Shown here: positions 38,106 to 46,865 of the stretch, piece by piece
Numbering within the stretch: position 1 is the first letter of the stretch
Layout: each line of letters begins with the position of its first letter
From: Bacillus sp. MYb209
Lineage (GTDB): Bacteria; Bacillota; Bacilli; Bacillales; Bacillaceae_G
Reading direction: 5' to 3'
DNA: 64,000 nt
NCBI RefSeq assembly: GCF_002975175.1
Contig: NZ_PCNZ01000005.1
Coordinates: 62,001-126,000, forward strand
The notes under the pieces: model-generated
The model's database searches: none
The model's input: only the letters and a program-made list of their open reading frames with translations
What the model was told of the DNA's origin: nothing
Translations under genes and position numbers: made by a program

Positions 38106-40121
38106 TCACTTTACTAATCTGTTTTCTTCTACTTTAAACTGCTCAACCAATCTCTCTAAGTCCTGCATATTCTCTGTCACACTTTCCATCGTATGAGCTA
38201 CTTTTTCTAAATGATTCACTTGTGACTCAGTTGCTGCATTTACCTCTTCAGAAACAGCCGCACTCTCTTGACTCGTGCTAGCAATTGTTTGCATAACTTC
38301 TGTAATTTCTTCTTGCTCGTGACCTATGTTATTTACCTCTTCTACAATTTTTTCAACTGAGGTACTAATAGTATTTACAACTGACATAATTGTGCGAAAT
38401 TCTGTCTCCGCCTCTGTCGTAACTTTATTTTGTATATCCGCAATGTCTTTCAATTTACTTACAACTTCTACAACTCGTTTTACTTCTAACTGCACACCAC
38501 TAATCATTATTGCAATCTCACCCGTTGCCTCTTTTGATTGTTCAGCTAATTTTCGAACCTCTTCCGCAACAGCAGAGAAGCCCTTACCTTGCTCACCTGC
38601 ACGTGCTGCTTCAATTGAAGCATTTAAAGCCAGTAAATTCGTTTGATCCGAAAGACCTTTTATAAGTTCTACCACATTTCGAATCAATCCAACCCTTTGC
38701 TCTAACTTACCGGATGCTTCTTCCGTATGAACAACGATAGAAGATGATTGTTCTCTTGTACGAACTAAATTTCGCATCGTATTGAGTCCCTGCTTAGATG
38801 CTTCTTCCGCCTTGCCAGTCACTCCCTTTATTTCACCAACGGAACTATTCATTTCTTCCATCGACTGCACCATATTTTCAAGTTGCGCTGAAACCTCCTC
38901 TACACTATTAGCAAGAGTAGACGCGCCTCCGCTCACATCATCCATTGCACCTGAAACTTCTCTACTAGCTGCTACAGTTTCATTCGTTAAATAATGCAGA
39001 TTGTGAGTCGATTGCTGTACTGTCGATACACTATTTTTAATTTTACTTACCATTTCATTCATTTGCTCAACCATATCATTAAAGTGAGTCGTAAGCGTAC
39101 CAACCTCATCTTTACTTGTCACCTTCATTTGCAACGTTAAATCACCTTCCGCTACTTTTTGAACGTGATTTGTTAATAGTTGTAATGGTCTTGCTAATCT
39201 TCTTGAGAATACATATGAAGCTAATATTCCAATTAATAAACTTATACATGCCATTATAATAACTGTATTTCTTGTTTCTATTAGTAAGTTATCAATGGAC
39301 TCTTTCGGATATACAATCCCGATTTTCCATTTCATCTTATCAAACAATTGACTATAGGCTACTACATCTTTTCCACCTAATGTCGCCGCCGCAAATTTCG
39401 TTTCATCTTTATTTAAACTTTTAACAAGTGGTTCTTTCGAAACATCTTTTCTTACTTTCTCCGAGTACACAATGGCAATATTTTTATCATTTATGATAAA
39501 CATTTCTCCACCATTATTATATTGAATATTATGGAGTAGCTTTTGAATCGTCCCTAGTGATACATCCATTGCTACAACACCTAACACAGAACCATCTTGT
39601 CCGACAATGGCTTTTGAAACTCCAATACTTAACTTACCCGTCGCGATTTCATATTGTGGTTGTCCCCAAATAATCGATTTTGTATCTACTTCTGACGCTT
39701 TATACCAAGGACGACTTGTTGGATCATATCCTTCCGATACTTTGCCTCCTTCAGCAAGATTTGCACTCAACGTTTTTTTATCTTTCGTCCCTATGTAGAC
39801 ATCTAAAATATCAGGATGATTCTTTTTAAACCTTGAAAATTCCTTTAAAATAAAACTCTCCTCTTCTGGGGTAACCCCATCTTGTAGCATGTTTTGAATA
39901 TCATCATGAGTTCCATAATGACCCATATCTTCTTCAATTCGCTGCATAAATGCAGTTAACTGCTCTGTCACAAGATCCATCGTATTTTCAGAATACTGGT
40001 CTAAGGAGTGCGTTTCTTTCTCTTTTTGCAATTGATACACAGCTGTACCTAATATTACAAACATCATAGAAATAAGCACCGAAAATACTACTGCAATTTT
40101 TAAACGTAAACTTCTCAACAT
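38106..40121 (-). CDS. Methyl-accepting chemotaxis protein with dCache sensor
   Basis: A 671-residue chemoreceptor. One membrane helix at about 9-29, an extracellular double-Cache domain (about 35-275, with [14 protein letters not shown] and [13 protein letters not shown]), a second helix at about 283-303, HAMP (about 305-357, [14 protein letters not shown]) and a coiled signalling domain with the tip sequence [20 protein letters not shown]. dCache domains usually sense amino acids or other small ligands. The start, ATG 40121, is preceded by a promoter at 40177-40204. Confidence 0.94.
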   Translation of the reverse strand: MLRSLRLKIAVVFSVLISMMFVILGTAVYQLQKEKETHSLDQYSENTMDLVTEQLTAFMQRIEEDMGHYGTHDDIQNMLQDGVTPEEESFILKEFSRFKKNHPDILDVYIGTKDKKTLSANLAEGGKVSEGYDPTSRPWYKASEVDTKSIIWGQPQYEIATGKLSIGVSKAIVGQDGSVLGVVAMDVSLGTIQKLLHNIQYNNGGEMFIINDKNIAIVYSEKVRKDVSKEPLVKSLNKDETKFAAATLGGKDVVAYSQLFDKMKWKIGIVYPKESIDNLLIETRNTVIIMACISLLIGILASYVFSRRLARPLQLLTNHVQKVAEGDLTLQMKVTSKDEVGTLTTHFNDMVEQMNEMVSKIKNSVSTVQQSTHNLHYLTNETVAASREVSGAMDDVSGGASTLANSVEEVSAQLENMVQSMEEMNSSVGEIKGVTGKAEEASKQGLNTMRNLVRTREQSSSIVVHTEEASGKLEQRVGLIRNVVELIKGLSDQTNLLALNASIEAARAGEQGKGFSAVAEEVRKLAEQSKEATGEIAIMISGVQLEVKRVVEVVSKLKDIADIQNKVTTEAETEFRTIMSVVNTISTSVEKIVEEVNNIGHEQEEITEVMQTIASTSQESAAVSEEVNAATESQVNHLEKVAHTMESVTENMQDLERLVEQFKVEENRLVK

Positions 40122-40176
40122 CGTCCCTCAAGCACCCCCTTCTCGATGAAATTTAATCATATTAATCACTATATTA

Positions 40177-40204
40177 AGTATAATAGATAAATCAGAAAGC
40201 TCAA
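40177..40204 (-). promoter_or_regulatory. Promoter of the chemoreceptor gene
   Basis: TTGAGC (40199-40204), 16 bp, TATACT (40177-40182) on the minus strand. Confidence 0.6.
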
Positions 40205-40329
40205 TCCATATAGTTTAAAAACTTGAAATTTATTCTCATTTCAATCAACCTACTTGTTATCTCAACACTTGTGTAAAAACAAATAGTTCATTATCCTTAA
40301 CATATAATCTCATTCGTTCGGAGGGAACT

Positions 40330-41088
40330 ATGCTACAAAAATTCGGTTTCTCACAATATGAAAGCCAGGCCTATGAAGTTGTCGTATCAAGCAATGAACC
40401 ATTAGATGCAACAACTATCGTTAAACATTCAGGTGTTCCAAAAGCAAAAATATACGAAGTGTTAGCACGACTAATTGATAAAGGGATGGTAATGGATTCT
40501 GTTTCTGAAAAGAAAAAATTGTATACCGCATTACCACTCAAGCTAGCAATTGAAAAGTTAACGACAGAATTCCAATCTAATATTAAAGAACTTGAAAATA
40601 ATATTTCTAAAAAGTCATTTACAGATGACCGCGTTTGGAGTTTAAAAATGCAGTCTTCTATTAAAGTACAAAGTAGGCAACTTGTAGAAGATGCGAAAGA
40701 ATCCATACGCATCTCCGCATGGAACGATACCCTTTTAGAATATCTTCCTTTACTAGAAGAAAAAGCAAAACAGGGTGTCCAGATCGAGTCCCTCATAGTT
40801 GGAAAAGTAAAAACAGATTTAGAAAACATGCATTTTCTAATCCCAACTGAAGAACCTAACGCATTAGAGCGTTACTTACTACTCATCGTTGACGATCGTG
40901 AAATTTTATTTGCTGGTGTAGAGCAAGAATCATGGCAAGCGATGAAAACAATGTCACAACCTTTCGTGAAGTTCTTTACGGAGTTCTTCTATCATGACGT
41001 TGCACTTGCGAAGATTACAGAGAAGCACCATGATCTCTTTATGCAGGATGAGGAAATTAAGGAATTGTTGATGAAGTTGAGGTATTAA
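40330..41088 (+). CDS. TrmB-family transcriptional regulator
   Basis: A 252-residue regulator. N-terminal winged helix of TrmB type (LQKFGFSQYESQAYEVVV, then TTIVKHSGVPKAKIYEVLAR with VLARLIDKGMV, residues 1-60), then a coiled linker and a C-terminal ligand-binding part that resembles a phospholipase-D-like fold (SIRISAWNDTLLEYLP). TrmB proteins respond to sugars in archaea; ligand and targets here are unknown, as neither neighbour is a sugar gene. ATG 40330 has GGAGGGA upstream. Confidence 0.85.
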   Translation: MLQKFGFSQYESQAYEVVVSSNEPLDATTIVKHSGVPKAKIYEVLARLIDKGMVMDSVSEKKKLYTALPLKLAIEKLTTEFQSNIKELENNISKKSFTDDRVWSLKMQSSIKVQSRQLVEDAKESIRISAWNDTLLEYLPLLEEKAKQGVQIESLIVGKVKTDLENMHFLIPTEEPNALERYLLLIVDDREILFAGVEQESWQAMKTMSQPFVKFFTEFFYHDVALAKITEKHHDLFMQDEEIKELLMKLRY

Positions 41089-41140
41089 CAAATCCCAAAA
41101 TCGATTCTACCATTTGAATAGATAATATAATTTTCCATAC

Positions 41141-41196
41141 AAAAAAAGCTGTACCAAACGGAGTTTTACATACTCATTTGGTACAGCTCTTTTTTA
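41141..41196. terminator. Bidirectional terminator
   Basis: AGCTGTACCAAA/TTTGGTACAGCT with A and T runs; ends the TrmB gene. The T run abuts a bcr1 fragment. Confidence 0.88.
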
Positions 41197-41233
41197 TCCC
41201 GCTATTTGTGGGCAGTAAAACTCCCACCTCAAT
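41193..41233 (-). mobile_element. bcr1 fragment
   Basis: TTTAT (41193-41197) followed by CCCGCTATTTGTGGGCAGT and AAAACTCCCACCTCAA, which is the end of the bcr1 copy at 59133, then the similarity stops at about 41233. It sits between the TrmB terminator and the adhesin stop codon. Only one target-duplication end is left. Confidence 0.7.
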
Positions 41234-41237
41234 TTTT

Positions 41238-43121
41238 CTACATTTCTTTTCTATTTTTCAACCTTAACACATATGCACCAGCAATAATAAAACCAATCCC
41301 TAGAATAAATAAGAGCGCAAACTCTTTCGTACCACCTGTCATTGGTAAACGAACTTCATCCTTAGCAGGCTTTTCTATTGCCTTCACATCATCTATAGAA
41401 GGTTTTACTTCTCCACTCGGTGTTTGAGGCTGATCCGGTTTAGGAGTTGTAGAGGGTTTCTCTTCTTTCCTATTCTTTACAGTATGCTTAATAATTTCTC
41501 CATTCTCTTTTATTTCAAATGAGAATGTCTCTTCATTAATTACATATCCATTCGGCGCTATTGTTTCTTTATATGTGTACTTTCCGTATGGTAGTTTAAA
41601 TTTCGCTACACCTTTTTCATCCGTTTTCCCTTTTACTACTTCTTTCCCTTGCTCGTTATAAATTGTAAACTCTGCATTTGGTAATTTCGTATTTCCATCG
41701 GCTACATCTACTTTTGTTATTTCTAGTTCACCTTCTACTTTTTTATCTTGAACGATATGTTTAATAATTTCTCCATTCTCTTTTATTTCGAATGCGAATG
41801 TCTCCCCATTAATTACATATCCATTCGGTGCTATTGTTTCTTTATACGTGTACTTTCCGTATGGCAGTTTGAATTTCGCTACACCTTGCTCATTCGTTTT
41901 TCCTTTTACTACTTCTTTCCCTTGCTCGTTATAAATTGTAAACTCTGCATTTGGTAATTTCGTATTTCCATCGGCTACATCTACTTTTGTTATTTCTAGT
42001 TCACCTTTTATATTTTCATTTTTCAATTCTAATACAGCTGTTTCACCAGTTTTCACCTCAATTTTTTTAACAGCATTGTCTAACACATATCCAGCCGGCG
42101 CTTGAATTTCTTTCACGCTATATATACCGATAGAAAGATTTCCTAACTCCGCAATCCCCTTATCATTTGTAGTAACATTTTGTTTAAAGTTTTCATTAGA
42201 AACTTCAAACACAGCCCCTTTTAATACTTCCTTCTGCTCTCCTAATTTCATAATCCTTAAAGATCCTACCGATTCCCAGTTTACGATTAAATCTGTACTG
42301 ATTTTCTCACTATTTCTTTGTAACAATACCGTTGTGTTTTGAATTTTTTCCGAGCCTTTAAAAGCTATTGCTTGTAAATTTGTTAAAGTAGATTTCACTT
42401 TCATTTTAAAATTCCCACTAATCGTATCTTTCGGAATTAAAATTTTGAATTTTTCATTAATTGATAATGTACTTTTCTCTTCTCCTCTTTCATTTACAAT
42501 TCTAATACCTTTAGGAGCATTTTCAGGAAGAATTGTATAGGAACCAGACACTGCATTTGTTTGAATTGCATAAAACCCTGTTTCTAAATAATCACCTTTT
42601 TGCATTGCAGTTTGTGGATCTATAGAATTAACTTTAAAAAATACATCTTGTGATCCAGTTTCTTTTTTTGAAGCCTCTACTAAACGCTTCATAAGATTAT
42701 GTACTTGTTCATTTTTTACAACTAAATCTTCTTCAGTTAATTCATTTGATGCAATCCATACTGCTAATTGTGTAGCATAATGCGCTTCTTCCACTGTCGC
42801 TACACCTAATTCAGATGGGCTTTTTTTGGGATATCCATTAAGTAAAACACGGTATACAGCATCAGATATTTTTCCAATATCAGGTAAATCTTCTCCATTA
42901 GGAGAACGTAAATCAGGCGTTAAACAATACGCAATACTACCCGAGGCAGTTTTAATTATTTCGGTCTTTATGTCACGATCTTTTGCTTTACTATAACTCC
43001 AATCCATTTCATACTTTTCTCTGTTCATTACTTCTGCTTTTGCTTGTGGTACTACAATTCCTAATAAAACAATAAGAGCACTAAAAAAACTAAACCATTT
43101 TCCGATTACCTTTCGTTTCAC
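41238..43121 (-). CDS. LPXTG-anchored thioester adhesin with SpaA/Cna_B repeats
   Basis: A 627-residue surface protein. Signal peptide to about residue 30 (ends PQAKA), then a thioester domain with the reactive pair Cys in IAYCLTPDLRSP (about 65) and Gln in YATQLAVW (about 120), able to bond covalently to host or other targets. After a linker domain come one diverged and two near-identical 91-residue SpaA-type domains (GELEITKVDVADGNTKLPNA, then PYGKYTYKETIAPNGYVI), which usually hold Lys-Asn isopeptide bonds. The tail is Pro-rich, then sortase motif LPMTG, a membrane helix and KNRKEM. GTG 43121 fits the ribosome site GGTGGAGA and a normal signal peptide; ATG 43136 overlaps it. Confidence 0.92.
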   Translation of the reverse strand: MKRKVIGKWFSFFSALIVLLGIVVPQAKAEVMNREKYEMDWSYSKAKDRDIKTEIIKTASGSIAYCLTPDLRSPNGEDLPDIGKISDAVYRVLLNGYPKKSPSELGVATVEEAHYATQLAVWIASNELTEEDLVVKNEQVHNLMKRLVEASKKETGSQDVFFKVNSIDPQTAMQKGDYLETGFYAIQTNAVSGSYTILPENAPKGIRIVNERGEEKSTLSINEKFKILIPKDTISGNFKMKVKSTLTNLQAIAFKGSEKIQNTTVLLQRNSEKISTDLIVNWESVGSLRIMKLGEQKEVLKGAVFEVSNENFKQNVTTNDKGIAELGNLSIGIYSVKEIQAPAGYVLDNAVKKIEVKTGETAVLELKNENIKGELEITKVDVADGNTKLPNAEFTIYNEQGKEVVKGKTNEQGVAKFKLPYGKYTYKETIAPNGYVINGETFAFEIKENGEIIKHIVQDKKVEGELEITKVDVADGNTKLPNAEFTIYNEQGKEVVKGKTDEKGVAKFKLPYGKYTYKETIAPNGYVINEETFSFEIKENGEIIKHTVKNRKEEKPSTTPKPDQPQTPSGEVKPSIDDVKAIEKPAKDEVRLPMTGGTKEFALLFILGIGFIIAGAYVLRLKNRKEM

Positions 43122-43332
43122 TCTCTCCACCACCATATATAAATTTCTACATGAAGCAATCTTACTGTTTCATTGTACTTATAGTAAAAAAAGAGAATAG
43201 GTGGTTTTTTTGTAACATACTGTCGAAATATTGAGAAAGTTAAATGGATAAACTGCGAGTTTTGAATTCCTCATTTCCATTTGACTATTGATAAATAAAG
43301 ATAATTTGTGCTCAACCCTTTAAACATAATAA

Positions 43333-43356
43333 AAAGGCACTTTCAAAAGTACCTTT
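43333..43356 (-). terminator. Terminator
   Basis: AAAGGTACTTTTGAAAGTGCCTTT with T run on the minus strand, after the small gene ending at 43418. Confidence 0.7.
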
Positions 43357-43417
43357 CAAATTTGCTAAAATTAGATTACTTTATATCTTTATATACTAAT
43401 TTTACAAATAAATACTA

Positions 43418-43588
43418 TTACTTATTCTTCTCCTTTATCTCCATCAACAGCTCAATAATTTTCTCATTCTGCTCCACTTGTTTCTCTGAATTTTGATAGA
43501 TGAAACGAACCCATCTAAATACAAAAATAATAAGAAATAACGGAACTATCGACATTAGAAAACCAATAATCGAAAAATTCGAATACAT
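43418..43588 (-). CDS. Small membrane protein (DUF4083-like)
   Basis: A 56-residue protein with one membrane helix (FSIIGFLMSIVPLFLIIFVF), then an arginine (RWVRF) and a charged coiled-coil tail (EKQVEQNEKIIELLMEIKEK). ATG 43588 has GAGGTGATAA upstream. The plan of one helix plus a coiled tail fits the DUF4083 type common in B. cereus. Role unknown. Confidence 0.68.
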   Translation of the reverse strand: MYSNFSIIGFLMSIVPLFLIIFVFRWVRFIYQNSEKQVEQNEKIIELLMEIKEKNK

Positions 43589-43650
43589 ATATTATCACCT
43601 CGCTACCTACCACCTTCTCTATTCCTCTACTAAATCCTTTAATTTTCTTC

Positions 43651-43682
43651 AAAAAAAGAACCTATCAAACGATAGATTCTTC
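43651..43682 (-). terminator. Terminator of the MFS gene
   Basis: AAGAATCTATC/GATAGGTTCTT with a T run on the minus strand; the MFS stop codon lies within the hairpin. Confidence 0.82.
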
Positions 43683-44837
43683 CTTCACAAGCTGATTAGA
43701 AAGCCCTCTCGTAATAGAGAAAATCGTACAAAGCAGCGCCAATATAATGAAAACGCCGCCTACCCAAGCGTTATATATAACAGATGATTTCTCAATAACA
43801 ACTCCGCCCACTGTTGAACCGAGCGCAATTCCTAAATGAAGTGCAGAGTTATTTAAACCTTGCTGAATACCAGCTGATTCTGGTGCAATTTCAATTAAAT
43901 AGTTTTGCTGTGCTGGCGAAATCGCCCAGCTCAGCATACTCCATAATCCCATCATAATGATGAAGAGCGGGAATGAGAATGTCATCATCGGCAACATAAA
44001 GATTGCACATGCAAATACGATAATGATGGAAATAATACTTTTCTGCGATCCCCATTTATCCGCAAGCCAGCCGCCAAGGCCACCTCCAAGTACCGCTGCA
44101 ATTCCGAAAATAAAGTAAAACACACTAATCCAGTTTGCTTCAACATGCATGACATCTTTTAAAAACGGTGTTAAATATGCGTATAGCGTTAAATGACCCG
44201 TTAAAAATAAAAATGATGTTAACTGTGCACTTACAATTTTTTTATCTTTTAACGTAGCGATTTGTTCTCTTATTGATAATACTGATGTCGCTGGTACTTT
44301 CGTTAAGAACAACGAAATACAAGCGATTGCCATAACAGTTAATATCGAAATTAATACAAATGGAGCACGCCATCCGTATGCATTTCCAAGCACAAGGCCG
44401 AGTGGTACTCCAAGTACGAGTGATCCACTAATACCCATGAAAATGATTCCAATTGCACGCGCACGAAAATGTGGCTCTACTACACTAGAAGCAAGTGTTA
44501 CCGATAGTGCAATAATAAGCGATCCACTCGCTGCACAAATTACCCTCGAGAACATTAACATCCCGTAATTCACACTAAATGCTGAAATAATATTTCCGAT
44601 TAAGAAAATCGACAATGCCCCAACATACAATCTTTTTCTTTCAAACTTTCCTGTTACTGCTAATAAAACTGGACCTGATAGAGCGAATACTACTGAAAAT
44701 ATTGTAATAAGCTGACCAGCTGCACTAATCGACACACCTAAATCATTGGCAACTAAATCGAGCGTTCCTCCTATAATTAGCTCAACCGTTCCGACTACGA
44801 AAGCCGCAATAGCTAAAATATATACACGAAAATTCAA
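43665..44837 (-). CDS. MFS drug/arabinose-type efflux transporter
   Basis: A 390-residue transporter of the major facilitator superfamily with 12 predicted membrane segments. Cytoplasmic loop GGWLADKWGSQKS and motif-C-like GISGSLVLGVPLGLVLG point to a proton antiporter of the DHA1/AraJ type. The start is TTG 44837 (NFRVYILAIAAFVVG) behind GGGGGAAG; a longer frame to 44960 runs through a regulatory palindrome. The perfect 21-bp inverted repeat at 44849-44896 covers the promoter, so it should be repressed by a dimeric regulator encoded elsewhere. Confidence 0.86.
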   Translation of the reverse strand: MNFRVYILAIAAFVVGTVELIIGGTLDLVANDLGVSISAAGQLITIFSVVFALSGPVLLAVTGKFERKRLYVGALSIFLIGNIISAFSVNYGMLMFSRVICAASGSLIIALSVTLASSVVEPHFRARAIGIIFMGISGSLVLGVPLGLVLGNAYGWRAPFVLISILTVMAIACISLFLTKVPATSVLSIREQIATLKDKKIVSAQLTSFLFLTGHLTLYAYLTPFLKDVMHVEANWISVFYFIFGIAAVLGGGLGGWLADKWGSQKSIISIIIVFACAIFMLPMMTFSFPLFIIMMGLWSMLSWAISPAQQNYLIEIAPESAGIQQGLNNSALHLGIALGSTVGGVVIEKSSVIYNAWVGGVFIILALLCTIFSITRGLSNQLVKEESIV

Positions 44838-44848
44838 GTCTTCCCCCA

Positions 44849-44896
44849 CACTTTCTCTTTTGGTTACTACTATTATAGTAACCAAAAGAGAAAGTG
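44849..44896. promoter_or_regulatory. Perfect 21-bp inverted repeat over the MFS promoter
   Basis: Arm 44849-44869 (CACTTTCTCTTTTGGTTACT plus A) is exactly complementary to 44876-44896, with a 6-base centre. The minus-strand centre reads TTACTATAATAGTAG and holds a TATAAT -10. The inner part GGTTACT/AGTAACC looks like the operators of HxlR/YodB-type repressors. Confidence 0.78.
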
Positions 44897-44921
44897 GACG
44901 CAAGTATAATTTTTTTACAGC

Positions 44922-44950
44922 AAAAAAGGCAGGCGTATTATACGCCTGCC
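44922..44950 (-). terminator. Terminator of the permease gene
   Basis: GGCAGGCGTA/TACGCCTGCC with TTTTTT on the minus strand. Confidence 0.88.
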
Positions 44951-44959
44951 CTTCAATCA

Positions 44960-46273
44960 TTAAACTCCAGTTTCTTTCTTCTTATTTAAGTACCAATACA
45001 CCGGAAGTCCTGTAAATACAATTCCAATCGATAAGAAACAACTTATCGGATCGTTAATAATCGCACTTCCAAGTACAAACAACGATCCTAAAATCGCAAC
45101 GATTGGTACAATTGGGAATAACGGTACACTATATGCACGCTCTTTATCCTTGTTACGCTTTCTTAGAATAAAGACACCAATAAACGTCATTACATAGAAA
45201 ATATAAATAATGAATACGGAAATCTCAGATAGCTTATTCGGATCACTAATAAGCATTAAAATAATTCCTAATATGATTTCAACAGTAATCGCATTCGCTG
45301 GTGTTTTAAACTTCTCGTGTGCCTTTGCGATAAACTTAGAAAACGGAAGGTGTCCACGCTCTGCCATCGACATCGGAATACGCGGGAACGTTAAAATCTT
45401 CCCATTTAAACAACCGAAAATAGAAATGATAATACCAATACTAATAATTTTCCCGCCATATTCTCCAAGTAGCATGCCCGCAGCTGTCGCTGTTGCATTT
45501 TCTCCAAGGTCTACAATTTTCGCTGCTGGTAATACATTTAATAACGCTAAGTTAATTAATACGTAAGCAGCAGTTACAATTAAAATCCCAACTGTCATTG
45601 CCTTTGGTAATAACTTTGTTGGATTCTTCATTTCTCCGCCGATAGAAGCAAGCAAAATCCAACCATCATAGGCAAATAAAGTTGCTAAAATTGCCATCCC
45701 GATACTTTGATTTTCTGATATCGGTACAACTACGTTGAAGATATCACTATTCCCTTTCCAAAACCCTAGCACAACAATTAATATAATCGGAATCATCTTC
45801 CCAACTGTCGTAACCGTTTGGACGATGCCCCCATATTTTGTTCCCATACTATTTACAACGCCTAGGAACACAACTGTTCCAATTGCGATTGGTAAATTCC
45901 ATACTTTATCTAAATAGAAAAAATTGATCATTAAAGAACTAAAATACAAACCTAACGTTCCAATAATAGCTGGTCCATAAACAATTGTTTGCATCCAGCC
46001 AGATAAATACCCCCAAAAACTTCCGTAAATCTCCTCTAAATACGTATACAACCCACCATTTTTCGGAATTTGCGCCCCAATTTCGGCTACTGTTAAACCA
46101 CTTGCTAACGTCAACAGACCACCAATTACCCAAGCAAGGATTGCCATATTAGAACTCCCCGAGTAATCTAATACGCTCCCTGGTTTCATAAACACACCAG
46201 ACCCAATAATAGTTCCTACTACGATAGAAAGTGCTACTGTTAAACCAATTTTGTTTTTCTCATCATGATGCAT
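44960..46273 (-). CDS. steT: SteT-like amino acid permease (APC family)
   Basis: A 437-residue APC-superfamily transporter with 12 membrane segments. The first helix has the hallmark GTIIGSGVFMKPG; GGLYTYLEEIYGSFWGYLSGW and FAYDGWILLASIGGEMKNP follow, as in the L-type light-chain branch. Size and motifs match B. subtilis SteT, a serine/threonine exchanger. ATG 46273 has AAGGAGG upstream. The leader is a T-box whose specifier appears to be ACC (Thr), which supports threonine as substrate. Confidence 0.8.
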   Translation of the reverse strand: MHHDEKNKIGLTVALSIVVGTIIGSGVFMKPGSVLDYSGSSNMAILAWVIGGLLTLASGLTVAEIGAQIPKNGGLYTYLEEIYGSFWGYLSGWMQTIVYGPAIIGTLGLYFSSLMINFFYLDKVWNLPIAIGTVVFLGVVNSMGTKYGGIVQTVTTVGKMIPIILIVVLGFWKGNSDIFNVVVPISENQSIGMAILATLFAYDGWILLASIGGEMKNPTKLLPKAMTVGILIVTAAYVLINLALLNVLPAAKIVDLGENATATAAGMLLGEYGGKIISIGIIISIFGCLNGKILTFPRIPMSMAERGHLPFSKFIAKAHEKFKTPANAITVEIILGIILMLISDPNKLSEISVFIIYIFYVMTFIGVFILRKRNKDKERAYSVPLFPIVPIVAILGSLFVLGSAIINDPISCFLSIGIVFTGLPVYWYLNKKKETGV

Positions 46274-46320
46274 GCTGCGTATCCTCCTTCCAATTCTAGT
46301 GTGATGCAAAAATGAAATAA

Positions 46321-46580
46321 AAAAACACTCCTCCCTAAAAAAGGGACGAGTGTTTTATTCGTGGTTCCACCCTTGTTTCAATTAGTAAAGTGACACACTT
46401 CACCAATTTCTCAAGTCTAAATAACGGTTTTTGCCGGCAAGCAATTACTAGATATCCGTTCACTGCTGCAGTTCAGAGGTGGTAATCCATTTTTCCGTAT
46501 TAGGAAGCTCACAGCCAAAGGCCTCCCTCTCTGAGAATCGTAAAAAATTGATCATGTCCTCATCATCACTTCTTGATGTC
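46321..46580 (-). ncRNA. T-box riboswitch, apparent Thr specifier
   Basis: Minus-strand leader with T-box motif AGGGTGGAACCACG (about 46356-46372) and terminator ACACTCGTCCCT/AGGGAGGAGTGT (46321-46356). Stem I has GAGAGGGAGGCC. The specifier loop ATTACCACCTCTGAAC aligns with the metG2 leader loop (ACAATGGCCTTTGAGC), which puts ACC, a Thr codon, in register with ATG there (plus-strand 46481-46483). Uncharged tRNA(Thr) should allow read-through. Confidence 0.88.
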
Positions 46581-46788
46581 GAATTTTGTAGTTATTGTTC
46601 ATTATATTGAATTGTTAGAAAAAATCAATATATTTTTTTATATAACATAAAAAATATTTCTCTCCTTATATTATAACAGAAGTTACCATATTTCTCTAAT
46701 TTGCTCTCTCGTTAACAACGTGATCTGGTAAATGAAATTATATCGACTTCCCAACAAAAAACGACAACGATAGCAACCTACATAATAA

Positions 46789-46817
46789 GAGGAGGCTGTT
46801 CCAAAGACAGCCTCCTC
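46789..46817 (-). terminator. Terminator of the repeat-protein gene
   Basis: GAGGAGGCTGT(T)/(G)ACAGCCTCCTC strong stem, with a further hairpin GTATCTTTCG/CGAAAGATAC between it and the stop codon. T run is short. Confidence 0.7.
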
Positions 46818-46865
46818 ACATATGTATCTTTCGGTTGCCCACACGAAAGATACGGCATAGTTCAA

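Noticed and set aside
46683-46865. 60-codon minus-strand open frame beyond the repeat-protein gene
   Set aside because: Runs through the terminator hairpins and would begin directly at the stop of the repeat protein; no ribosome site.
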